This document shows, piece after piece, positions 16,264 to 24,065 of a stretch of DNA of 64,000 nucleotides. The translations under genes and the position numbers were made by a program. The stretch is from Acidovorax sp. 1608163. GTDB taxonomy: Bacteria > Pseudomonadota > Gammaproteobacteria > Burkholderiales > Burkholderiaceae_C. The notes below the pieces were generated by a model. That model was given only the letters and a program-made list of their open reading frames with translations, made no database searches and was not told where the DNA came from. The first letter of the stretch is position 1; each line of letters opens with the position of its first letter. Where the stretch lies: NCBI RefSeq assembly GCF_003669015.1, contig NZ_CP033069.1, positions 248,001 through 312,000 of the forward strand, written 5' to 3'.

Positions 16264-16289
16264 CCGACCTTGACTTAGTTCAAGGTCGG
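16264..16289. promoter_or_regulatory. FNR/DNR-like palindrome between cobA/nirE and nirC
   Basis: CCGACCTTGA-CTTAGT-TCAAGGTCGG is a perfect 10-bp inverted repeat with a 6-nt spacer. Its centre, TTGACTTAGTTCAA (16270-16283), fits the FNR/ANR/DNR rule TTGAT-N4-ATCAA at all but two positions. It lies 56 bp before the SUMT start and 107 bp before nirC. These regulators switch on denitrification genes in low oxygen or with NO, so oxygen- or NO-dependent control of both units is inferred. Confidence 0.8.
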
Positions 16290-16395
16290 CGCTTGCAAGC
16301 CGCGAGACGATGCGTTCATTGGCGGTGACGACCGGCGCAGGGCAAGCACTTGTCTTGCGCATGCCACGCCGCCCACGCTCACCCACGGTGAAGAC

Positions 16396-16797
16396 ATGAC
16401 ACACAACCCCCTCTCCCCGCAGGCCAGCCCGGTGCGTGCGCGCCTGGGCGCCGCCTGTCTGGCCTGGTGTGCCGGCCTGGGGCTGGCAGGCATGGCTGTC
16501 GCGCAACCTGCCCCCGCCGCCCCCAGCCCCGAGCGCCAGGGCGCGCTGGTGCGCATGGTGCGGCAAGACTGCGGCTCGTGCCACGGCATGCGCCTGACGG
16601 GCGGGCTGGGCCCGGCCCTCACGCCCCAGGCGCTGGAGGGCAAGCCCCTGCTGTCCATGGCTTCCACCATCTACGGCGGCCGCCCTGGCACTCCCATGCC
16701 GGGCTGGAGCGCCATGCTCACCCAGGACGAAGCCCAGTGGGTGGCGCAGCAACTGGCCGATGGCTTTCCTGAAGAACCCCGGAGACCCGCTCGATGA
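16396..16797 (+). CDS. nirC: Cytochrome c55x, NirC
   Basis: 133 residues. A signal peptide (hydrophobic LGAACLAWCAGLGLAGMAVA, cut near AVAQ) sends it to the periplasm. Cys59, Cys62 and His63 (CGSCH) bind one c-type heme; the likely sixth ligand is the Met in GTPMPGW. The pattern CHGMRLTGGLGPALTP and the following ALEGKP match NirC of nir clusters, a small electron carrier linked to heme d1 maturation or cytochrome cd1. Its stop overlaps the start of nirF (ATGA). Confidence 0.88.
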   Translation: MTHNPLSPQASPVRARLGAACLAWCAGLGLAGMAVAQPAPAAPSPERQGALVRMVRQDCGSCHGMRLTGGLGPALTPQALEGKPLLSMASTIYGGRPGTPMPGWSAMLTQDEAQWVAQQLADGFPEEPRRPAR

Positions 16798-18038
16798 ACC
16801 CGATTCCCCTTCCTGCCATGCACCGGCGCGGCTGGCTGTCCTTGGCGACCAGCGCTGCGGTGGCGGCCTCTCCCCTGTGGGCCAGCGGCTGCGCGGCCCT
16901 GGCCGATGGTGCGGCGCCCACCGCCGACACCCTGCGCGGCACGGGCGATCTGGGCGTGGTCATCCAGCGCGCACGGGGCGCCATCACGGTGGTCAACACC
17001 AGCCAGCGCACCTTGCTGGGCGAGGTGACCGGGCTGGGCGATCTGTCGCACGCCTCGGTGGTGTTCTCGCGCGATGGGCGCTATGCCTATGTGTTCGGGC
17101 GCGATGGCGGCCTCACGCAGGTGGACCTGCTGCGCGAGCGCACGGTGCACCGGGTGATGCAGGCGGGCAACTCCATTGGCGGCGCCATCAGCGCCGATGG
17201 CACGCTGGTGGCGGCACAAAACTACGTGCCCGGCGGCGTGAAGGTGTTTGACGCGAAAACCTTGGCCCTGCTGGCCGATCTGCCCGCCACCTACGGCACT
17301 GGGCAGCGTTCGCGCGTGGTGGGCCTGGTGGACTTGCCCCAGCGCCGCTTTGCCTACAGCCTGTTCGATGCCGACGCCATTTGCATTGCCGACTGCGCCG
17401 ACCCGGCCCACCCGCGCGTGCACACGCTCGAAGGCATTGGCCGCCAGCCGTACGACGCGCTGGTCACCCCCGACGGGCGCTACTACATCGCAGGCCTGTT
17501 TGGCGAAGACGGGCTGGCCATGGTGGACCTGTGGGAGCCCAAGCCCGTGGTGCGGCGCATTCTGGCGGGCTATGGCCGGGGCCAGCAACCCTTGCCGGTG
17601 TACAAGATGCCGCACCTGCGCGGCTGGGCCGTGGCCGGGCGCCATGCCTACCTGCCCGCCATTGGCCGCCACGAGGTGCTGGTGGTGGACACCACCACCT
17701 GGCAAGAGGTGGGCCGCATCCCGGTGGCCGGGCAACCGGTGTTCGTGATGGCCCGGCCCGATGGCCGCCAGATGTGGGTGAACTTTGCCGTGCCCGATTA
17801 CGACCAGGTGCAGGTCATCGACACCCCCAGCCAGCGCGTGGTGGACACGCTGCGCCCCGGCAAAGCGGTGCTGCACATGGAGTTCACGCCGCGCGGCGAC
17901 GCGGTGTGGATCAGCTGCCGCGACGACCACCTGGTGCGCGTCATCGACACCGCCACGCGCCAGACCCTGGCCACGCTGGCGGTGGATGCGCCCAGTGGCA
18001 TCTTCTTCACGGCGCGTGCACAGCGCATGGGGTTCTGA
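16794..18038 (+). CDS. nirF: Heme d1 biosynthesis protein NirF
   Basis: 414 residues, starting in a 4-bp overlap with nirC. It is a beta-propeller relative of the d1 domain of NirS without heme c. The N-terminus has a Tat-like RRGW run and a possible lipobox ending at Cys33 (LWASGCAAL), suggesting a periplasmic lipoprotein. Characteristic repeats include VVFSRDGRYAYVFGRDGG, DALVTPDGRYYIAGLFGEDG and VWISCRDDHLVRVIDT. NirF acts late in heme d1 formation in the periplasm, in the step(s) before the final dehydrogenation by NirN. Confidence 0.95.
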   Translation: MNPIPLPAMHRRGWLSLATSAAVAASPLWASGCAALADGAAPTADTLRGTGDLGVVIQRARGAITVVNTSQRTLLGEVTGLGDLSHASVVFSRDGRYAYVFGRDGGLTQVDLLRERTVHRVMQAGNSIGGAISADGTLVAAQNYVPGGVKVFDAKTLALLADLPATYGTGQRSRVVGLVDLPQRRFAYSLFDADAICIADCADPAHPRVHTLEGIGRQPYDALVTPDGRYYIAGLFGEDGLAMVDLWEPKPVVRRILAGYGRGQQPLPVYKMPHLRGWAVAGRHAYLPAIGRHEVLVVDTTTWQEVGRIPVAGQPVFVMARPDGRQMWVNFAVPDYDQVQVIDTPSQRVVDTLRPGKAVLHMEFTPRGDAVWISCRDDHLVRVIDTATRQTLATLAVDAPSGIFFTARAQRMGF

Positions 18039-18039
18039 C

Positions 18040-19176
18040 ATGCAAGCCGTGCCCGACCCTGCTGCGCCGTCCCTGGCCAGCCCAAGCCCTAGTCCCTATC
18101 CCAGCCCAGCGCAGCGGCTGTCGCTTCTCAACGCCTGGCAGCGCGGCTTTCCGCTGTGTGATGAACCGTTTGCCGTGGTGGGCGCGGCCCTGGACATGCC
18201 CAGCGCCCAGGTGCTGCAGGCATACCGGCAGCTCGCGCAAGAGGGCGCCCTCAGCCGCATTGGCGCCGTGTTTGCGCCGGGCAGCGGCGGTGCCTCGGTG
18301 CTGGCCGCCATGGCCGTGCCGCCCGACCGGCTGGAAGCCGTGGCCGCTGTGGTCTCGGCGCACTCTGGCGTCAACCACAACTACGAGCGCGAAAACGCCT
18401 ACAACCTGTGGTTTGTGCTGACCGGCGCCAGCGATGCCCAGGTAGAGCAGGCGATGGTGGCGCTGGAAGCTGCCACGGGCCTGAGCGCACTGCGCCTGCC
18501 CATGCTGCAGCCCTACCGCATTGACCTGGCCTTTGACTTGGCGACTGGCCTGACAGCGGGGCCGTGCATTGGCCCTGTGGCTGTGGGCTGCGCTGCGCTG
18601 CCCGCCTCACAAGCCCCCCATGGCCCGCGCGCTGCGGCCACGGCAGTGTTGGCCGATGCCGATTGGCCCCTGGCCGCGCTGGCCGAGGCGGGTTTGCCCC
18701 TGGTGGAGCAGCCCTACGCCGCATGGGCGCAGGCCCTGGGCACCACCGCCGCACAGGTGCAGGCGCGCCTGCAGCAGTGGGTGCACACCGGCGTGCTCAG
18801 CCGCTTTGGCGTGGTGGTGCGGCACCACGAACTGGGCTTTGCCGCCAACGCCATGACGGTGCTGGACGTGCCCGATGCCCAGGTGGATGCCGCAGGCCGC
18901 GCCCTGGCCGCCCAGCCGGGGGTGACCCTGGCCTACCGCCGTGCCCGTGCCACGGGCTGGCCGTACAACCTGTATTTCATGGTGCATGGCGCCCACCGCC
19001 AGGCGGTGGAGCAGGTGCTGGCCAGCGCGCTGGAGCGCAGTGGGCTGGCCGCCGTGCCGCGCGCGGTGCTGTTCTCGCGCCGCCGCTTCAAGCAAACGGG
19101 GGGGCGCCGCTTTGGGTCTGCCACCCCGGTGGCGCCGCAGGGTGTTGTGCAGGGGGTGGCCGATGCCGTCCATTGA
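18040..19176 (+). CDS. nirDL: Siroheme decarboxylase NirDL (fused NirD and NirL)
   Basis: 378 residues from ATG 18040, one base after the nirF stop. It is two AsnC/Lrp-fold siroheme decarboxylase units joined: the first about residues 25-170 (GFPLCDEPFAVVG, HNYERENAYNLWFVL) and the second about 195-355 (GLPLVEQPYAAWAQ, RARATGWPYNLYFMVHG), with an Ala-rich linker. Together with NirG and NirH it decarboxylates 12,18-didecarboxysiroheme precursor steps on the heme d1 path. The lead (residues 1-24) is Pro/Ser-rich. The stop overlaps the start of nirG. Confidence 0.93.
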   Translation: MQAVPDPAAPSLASPSPSPYPSPAQRLSLLNAWQRGFPLCDEPFAVVGAALDMPSAQVLQAYRQLAQEGALSRIGAVFAPGSGGASVLAAMAVPPDRLEAVAAVVSAHSGVNHNYERENAYNLWFVLTGASDAQVEQAMVALEAATGLSALRLPMLQPYRIDLAFDLATGLTAGPCIGPVAVGCAALPASQAPHGPRAAATAVLADADWPLAALAEAGLPLVEQPYAAWAQALGTTAAQVQARLQQWVHTGVLSRFGVVVRHHELGFAANAMTVLDVPDAQVDAAGRALAAQPGVTLAYRRARATGWPYNLYFMVHGAHRQAVEQVLASALERSGLAAVPRAVLFSRRRFKQTGGRRFGSATPVAPQGVVQGVADAVH

Positions 19177-19669
19177 CGACCTGCGTTTGATGGCCTACTT
19201 GCACGGCGGCTTTCCGCTGGTGGACGAGCCCTATGCCGCCGTGGCGCAGGCTCTGGGCACCTCCGAGCAGGATGTGCTGCAGCGTCTGCAGCGTTTGCTG
19301 GGTGATGGCTACCTCAGCCGCTTTGGCCCGCTGTTCCAGATCGAGCGCGCGGGCGGGCAGTTTGTGCTGGCCGCTTTGTCGGCCCCCGAGGCGCAGTTTG
19401 ACGTGGTGGCCGTGCAGGTCAACGCCCTGCCCGAGGTGGCCCACAACTACCGGCGCGAACACGCCCTGAACATGTGGTTTGTGGTGGCAGCCGAGTCGCC
19501 CGCGCAGGCGACTCAGGTGCTGCAGCGCATTGAAGACACCACGGGCTTGAAGGTCCATGCCTTTCCCAAGGAGCGTGAATACCGCGTGGAGCTGCGCCTG
19601 CCGCTGCTGCCGCCCGGTGAAGCGCTGCCAACACCGCAGGAGGTGCCCCATGGCGCTGGATGCGTTTGA
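19163..19669 (+). CDS. nirG: Siroheme decarboxylase subunit NirG
   Basis: 168 residues, ATG 19163 overlapping the end of nirDL by 14 bp. It has the AsnC/Lrp-type HTH-like N-terminal part (GFPLVDEPYAAVAQALGT, VLQRLQRLLGDGYLSRFGPLF) and the second-half core HNYRREHALNMWFVVAAES, with His in the place that binds siroheme in homologues. NirD/L/G/H proteins form complexes that remove two carboxyl groups from siroheme. The C-terminal tail overlaps the nirH start. The exact G versus H label follows the gene order. Confidence 0.88.
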   Translation: MPSIDDLRLMAYLHGGFPLVDEPYAAVAQALGTSEQDVLQRLQRLLGDGYLSRFGPLFQIERAGGQFVLAALSAPEAQFDVVAVQVNALPEVAHNYRREHALNMWFVVAAESPAQATQVLQRIEDTTGLKVHAFPKEREYRVELRLPLLPPGEALPTPQEVPHGAGCV

Positions 19670-20132
19670 CCGGGCGCTGATCGCCGCCACCCAGGCCGGT
19701 CTGCCCCTGGTGCCCCGCCCCTACGACGCTGTGGGCGCTGCCCTGGGCGTGAGCGGTGAGCGCGTGCGCCAGCGGCTGGGTGAGCTATTGCACACCGGTC
19801 TGGTGCGCCGCATCGGTGCTGTGCCCCACCACTACCGGCTGGGCTTTACCGCCAACGGCATGAGCGTGTGGGACGTGGCCGATGAGCAGGTGGACGCGCT
19901 GGCCCAGCAGGTGGCGCTGCTGCCGGGTGTGAGCCACTGCTACTTGCGCCCCCGCAGCCTGCCCGTGTGGCCCTACAACCTGTTCGCCATGCTGCATGGG
20001 CGCAGCCGCGATGAAGTGGCCGAGCAGGCCGCCGACCTCGCCCAACTGCTGGGGCCGCACTGCCGCCAGCACGACATTCTGTATTCCAGTGCAGTGCTCA
20101 AGAAGACAGGCCTGCGCCTGAAGGAAGACTAA
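19650..20132 (+). CDS. nirH: Siroheme decarboxylase subunit NirH
   Basis: 160 residues from ATG 19650, overlapping nirG by 20 bp, with AGGAGGT 5-6 nt before the start. It has the same fold as NirG and the halves of NirDL (GLPLVPRPYDAVGAALGVS, then LRPRSLPVWPYNLFAMLHG). The C-terminal LKKTGLRLK resembles the FKQTGGRR ends of its partners. It completes the decarboxylase set D-L-G-H acting in the cytosol. nirJ begins 2 bp after its stop. Confidence 0.9.
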   Translation: MALDAFDRALIAATQAGLPLVPRPYDAVGAALGVSGERVRQRLGELLHTGLVRRIGAVPHHYRLGFTANGMSVWDVADEQVDALAQQVALLPGVSHCYLRPRSLPVWPYNLFAMLHGRSRDEVAEQAADLAQLLGPHCRQHDILYSSAVLKKTGLRLKED

Positions 20133-20134
20133 CC

Positions 20135-21376
20135 ATGTTTCGCATTAGCCAATACATGCGCGAGCTGGCCCAGGCCGAAGCCACGGGCCAATACCCTGTG
20201 CCCTCTTTGCGCCGGGGCACGCAAGGCCGCAAGGCCCCCGGCCCGGTGGTCATCTGGAACCTGATTCGCCGCTGCAACCTCACCTGCAAGCACTGCTACG
20301 CCCTGTCGGCCGACCACGACTACGCAGGCGAGCTGAGCACCGAGGAGGTGTTCACCGTGATGGACGATTTGCGTGCCTACAGCGTGCCGGTGCTGATCCT
20401 CTCGGGCGGCGAGCCGCTGATGCGCCCGGACCTGTTCGACATTGCGGCGCGTGCGCGCGCCATGGGTTTTTATGTGGGCCTGTCGACCAATGGCACGCTC
20501 ATCGACGAGCCCATGGCCGACCGCGTGGCCGCCGCAGGCTTTGACTATGTGGGCATCAGCCTCGATGGCCTCAAGCCCACGCACGACAAGTTCCGCCGCC
20601 TCGACGGTGCGTTTGACCGCAGCCTGGCCGCCGTGCGCCACCTGGACGCACGCGGCGTGAAGGTGGGCCTGCGCTTCACGATGACCTCGATGAACGCGCA
20701 CGACTTGCCCGCCTTGCTGGCGCTGATGCGCGAGGAGGGCGCGCAGAAGTTCTACTTCTCGCACCTCAACTACGCGGGGCGCGGCAACATCCACCGGGGC
20801 AAGGACGCGCACTTCACCGCCACGCGCGAGGCGCTGGACTTGCTGTTTGAGCGCGCCTGGCAAGCCGCGCTGGACGGGCGTGACGAAGACTACGTGACGG
20901 GCAACAACGACGCCGACGGTGCCTACCTGCTGCAGTGGGTGCAGCAGCGCTTGCCGCGCTGGCAGGCCCCCTTGCGCGAGCGCCTGCAGGCCTGGGGCGG
21001 TAACGCCAGCGGGGTCAACGTGGCCAACATCGACAACCTGGGCCACGTGCACCCCGACACCATGTGGTGGCACCACGACCTGGGCAGCGTGCGCGAGCGG
21101 CCGTTTTCTGCCATATGGGCGGACACCAGCGATCCGCTGATGGCGGGCCTCAAGGCCCACCCACGGCCGGTGGAAGGGCGTTGCGCGGCGTGCCAATACT
21201 TCAGCCTGTGTGGCGGCAACACCCGGGTGCGTGCGCAGCAGCTCACCGGCAATGCCTGGGCGCCTGACCCCGGCTGCTACCTGAGCGATGAAGAGACCGG
21301 CACCGAGCACCTGGCCGTGGCTGTGCCAGTGGCCCAGCACCCCGTGCATTTCATGGAGGTGAGCCATGCGCAGTGA
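20135..21376 (+). CDS. nirJ: Heme d1 biosynthesis radical SAM protein NirJ
   Basis: 413 residues. Cys47, Cys51 and Cys54 (RRCNLTCKHCYA) bind the radical SAM [4Fe-4S] cluster; GGEPLMRPDLF is the SAM-side motif. A C-terminal Cys set (GRCAACQYFSLCGGNTR and PGCYL) fits the SPASM-like auxiliary cluster. NirJ replaces propionate side chains of didecarboxysiroheme by oxo groups in the cytosol. It follows nirH by 2 bp and overlaps the start of the next gene by 11 bp, so the unit is tightly coupled. Confidence 0.95.
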   Translation: MFRISQYMRELAQAEATGQYPVPSLRRGTQGRKAPGPVVIWNLIRRCNLTCKHCYALSADHDYAGELSTEEVFTVMDDLRAYSVPVLILSGGEPLMRPDLFDIAARARAMGFYVGLSTNGTLIDEPMADRVAAAGFDYVGISLDGLKPTHDKFRRLDGAFDRSLAAVRHLDARGVKVGLRFTMTSMNAHDLPALLALMREEGAQKFYFSHLNYAGRGNIHRGKDAHFTATREALDLLFERAWQAALDGRDEDYVTGNNDADGAYLLQWVQQRLPRWQAPLRERLQAWGGNASGVNVANIDNLGHVHPDTMWWHHDLGSVRERPFSAIWADTSDPLMAGLKAHPRPVEGRCAACQYFSLCGGNTRVRAQQLTGNAWAPDPGCYLSDEETGTEHLAVAVPVAQHPVHFMEVSHAQ

Positions 21377-23066
21377 CCGCTTTGCCCGCACCGCGCGCTG
21401 GATCGCGCTGTGCCTTGCCGCCGCCACGGGCGTGTGGGCAGCCGCTGGTGCTGCATGGGCGCAAGCCCCCGCGCCCAGCGCTAACGCGGTTGCTACGGCC
21501 GCTACGGCCAATCTGCCCAATGCACCGGCCCTGTACCAGCAGCACTGCGCTGTGTGCCACGCCCCGCAGCGCACGGGTGCCATGGGCCCGGCCCTGCTGC
21601 CCGAGAGCCTGGAGCGCGTACGCCCGGCCGAGGTGCTGCGCGTCATCGGCCAGGGCCGCCCCGCCACGCAGATGCCCGCGTTTGCCGCCACGCTGAGCGC
21701 CGCCGAAATCCAGGCACTGGCGCAGTGGGTGCGCAGCCCAGCGCCCGTTGCGCCCACCTGGGGCAACGAGGACATCCGTGCGTCCCGCGTGGTCACCCCC
21801 GCGCCAGCCGATGAGCCCGCCAAGCCGGTGTGGTCTGCCGACCCCATGAACCTGTTCGTGGTGGTGGAAGGGGGCGACCACCATGTGTCGGTGCTCGATG
21901 GCGACAAGCTCGAAGTCATCACCCGCTTTGCCAGTCGCTACGCGTTGCATGGCGGCCCCAAGTTCACGCCCGATGGGCGTTATGTGTTCTTTGGCTCGCG
22001 CGATGGCTGGATCACCAAGTACGACCTGTGGCGCCTGCGTGTGGTGGCCGAGGTGCGTGCGGGCCTGAACATGCGCAACGTGGCCGTGAGCGGCGACGGG
22101 CGCTGGGTGATGGCCGCCAACTACCTGCCGCGCAATGTGGTGCTGTTCGATGCCGACCTGAACCTGGTGCGCAACTACCCCGCCACCACGCTGGACGGCA
22201 AGCAGGCATCACGCGTATCAGCGGTGTACGACGCCACGCCGCGCCGCAGCTTTGTGGTGGCCCTCAAGGACGTGCCCGAGCTGTGGGAGATTTCGTACGA
22301 CCCGGCGGCCGCGCCCATCCACGACGGCTATGTGCACGACTACCGCATGGGCGAGTCGATTGCCAAGCCGGGCTTCCAAGGCGTGCGGCGCACAGCGCTG
22401 GAGGAGCCGCTGGACGACTTCTTCTTTGACCAGACCTACACCTACGTGCTGGGCGCCACGCGCCCACGGCAGGCAGAAGGCGCTGGCGCTTCTAGCAAGC
22501 CTGATGCAGCAGCCCCAGCGGCGGCGGCCCCTGGCGCCACCGCCCAGGTGGTGAACCTGGACATCCGTCGCAAGGTGGCCGACCTGCCCATTGCCGGCAT
22601 GCCGCACCTGGGCTCGGGCATCACCTTTGCCTGGAACGGCACCACCGTGCTGGCCAGTCCCAATCTGCAAGGGGGCGCCATCGACGTGGTGGACATGAAG
22701 ACCTGGAAGCCTGTGCGCACCATTGCCACGCCCGGCCCCGGCTTCTTCATGCGCAGCCATGAGAAGACGCCCTATGCCTGGACCGATTCCATGATGAGCC
22801 CCAGCGCAAAAGACACGCTCACCATCATCGACAAGCGCACGCTGGCAGTGGTGGCCCAGGTGCGGGAGCCGGGCAAGACGCTGGCGCACATCGAGTTCAC
22901 CAAGGACGGTCGCTACGCCCTGGCCAGCGTGTGGGAGATGGACGGCGCCGTGGTGGTGTACGACGCGCAGACCTTCAAAGAGGTCAAGCGCCTGCCCATG
23001 AGCAAGCCCGTGGGCAAGTACAACGTGTGGAACAAGATCTCGCGCAGCGAAGGCACCTCGCACTAG
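21366..23066 (+). CDS. nirN: Dihydro-heme d1 dehydrogenase NirN
   Basis: 566 residues. A signal peptide (hydrophobic segment 12-30, AWAQ) leads to the periplasm. Cys61, Cys64 and His65 (CAVCH) bind heme c, and the C-terminal beta-propeller is of the d1-binding type (FTPDGRYVFFGSRDGWITKYDL, AHIEFTKDGRYALASVWE). It resembles NirS but the order nirC-F-DL-G-H-J-N and the ending PVGKYNVWNKISRSEGTSH favour NirN, which oxidises dihydro-heme d1 in the last step and hands it on. An Ala/Pro-rich insert at about residues 373-396 is unusual. It ends the operon. Confidence 0.85.
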   Translation: MRSDRFARTARWIALCLAAATGVWAAAGAAWAQAPAPSANAVATAATANLPNAPALYQQHCAVCHAPQRTGAMGPALLPESLERVRPAEVLRVIGQGRPATQMPAFAATLSAAEIQALAQWVRSPAPVAPTWGNEDIRASRVVTPAPADEPAKPVWSADPMNLFVVVEGGDHHVSVLDGDKLEVITRFASRYALHGGPKFTPDGRYVFFGSRDGWITKYDLWRLRVVAEVRAGLNMRNVAVSGDGRWVMAANYLPRNVVLFDADLNLVRNYPATTLDGKQASRVSAVYDATPRRSFVVALKDVPELWEISYDPAAAPIHDGYVHDYRMGESIAKPGFQGVRRTALEEPLDDFFFDQTYTYVLGATRPRQAEGAGASSKPDAAAPAAAAPGATAQVVNLDIRRKVADLPIAGMPHLGSGITFAWNGTTVLASPNLQGGAIDVVDMKTWKPVRTIATPGPGFFMRSHEKTPYAWTDSMMSPSAKDTLTIIDKRTLAVVAQVREPGKTLAHIEFTKDGRYALASVWEMDGAVVVYDAQTFKEVKRLPMSKPVGKYNVWNKISRSEGTSH

Positions 23067-23096
23067 AGTGCCTGTTCACCGATCGCTGCGCAGGGC

Positions 23097-24065
23097 TTAC
23101 AAATCCAGCACCAGCAGCTTGCTGCGCGCGCGTGAGCAGCAGGGCAGGAACTGCTCGTTGCTGGCGCGCTCTTCTTCGGTCAGATACATGTCGCGGTGCT
23201 CCACCTCGCCCTCCAGCACGCGGGTGATGCAGGTGCCGCACACCCCTTGTTCGCACGCGGTCATGATGTCCACGCCGTGCACGCGCAGGGCGTGCACCAC
23301 CGAGGTGTCTTTCGCAACGGTGTAGGTCTTGCCGGTGCTGGCCAGGCGCACTTCAAAGGTTTGGTCTGCCGACGTGTCTTGCTCGGGGGCGGCAAAGTAT
23401 TCGAGGTGGATGTGGTCTTGCGGCCACGCCAGGTTCTTGGCGGTGTTGACCACATGTTCGATGAATCCTGCCGGGCCGCACACATACAGGCGCGTGCCCG
23501 CCGGTGCATCGGCCAGCAGCGCCAGGGCGTCCAGCTTGTGCCCGCCACTGTCGGCGTAAAAGTGCACGTGCGGCGCCATGGGCGATGCCGCCAGTTCGTT
23601 GGCAAAGGCCGTGCGCTCGGGCGAGCGGGTGCAGTAGTGCAGCGCATAGCTGGCCCCGGTGCGCTGCAGCCGGTCTGCCATGCACATCAGGGGGGTGACG
23701 CCAATGCCCCCAGCCACCAGCAGCGTGTGCGGCGCGGGGTGCAGCGCAAACAGGTTGCGGGGTGTGCTGATGGTGATGAGATCGCCCTCGTGCACGGCAT
23801 CGTGCATGCCCACCGAGCCGCCGCGCGAGGCGGCGTCGCGCAGCACGGCTATGCGGTAGCGGTGCTGCTCGTGCGATGCGTTGCACAGCGAATACTGCCG
23901 CACCAGGCCGCCCGCGCTGGCGGGCAGGTGCACATCGATGTGCGAGCCTGCGCTGAACGGCGGCAGCGGTGCGCCGTCGGCGCGGGCCAGCTCAAAGCTG
24001 GTGATGCCTTCGGCCTCGGCCTGCTTTTGGGTGACGCGAACGAGCAAGGTTTCCTGGGCGGTCAT
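23097..24065 (-). CDS. vanB: Vanillate O-demethylase oxidoreductase, VanB
   Basis: 322 residues. The order of domains is that of phthalate-dioxygenase-reductase proteins: FMN-binding barrel (residues 1-110, with RQYSLCN and GGSVGMHD), an NAD domain (VAGGIGVTPLM, then YVCGPAGFI), and a C-terminal plant-type [2Fe-2S] domain (CEQGVCGTCITRVLEG plus a later Cys in FLPCCSRA). It passes electrons from NADH to the Rieske oxygenase VanA. It begins four bases inside the end of vanA (ATGA), so the two are co-translated. Confidence 0.93.
   Translation of the reverse strand: MTAQETLLVRVTQKQAEAEGITSFELARADGAPLPPFSAGSHIDVHLPASAGGLVRQYSLCNASHEQHRYRIAVLRDAASRGGSVGMHDAVHEGDLITISTPRNLFALHPAPHTLLVAGGIGVTPLMCMADRLQRTGASYALHYCTRSPERTAFANELAASPMAPHVHFYADSGGHKLDALALLADAPAGTRLYVCGPAGFIEHVVNTAKNLAWPQDHIHLEYFAAPEQDTSADQTFEVRLASTGKTYTVAKDTSVVHALRVHGVDIMTACEQGVCGTCITRVLEGEVEHRDMYLTEEERASNEQFLPCCSRARSKLLVLDL

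Noticed and set aside
20129..21922. A 597-residue open frame on the minus strand opposite nirJ and nirN
   Set aside because: Antisense to intact heme d1 genes with all Cys motifs; no own domain.
21366..23066. Calling the last nir gene NirS (cytochrome cd1 nitrite reductase)
   Set aside because: Its length is near that of NirS, but gene order after nirJ and the C-terminal KYNVWNKI type ending favour NirN. Kept as NirN with reduced confidence.
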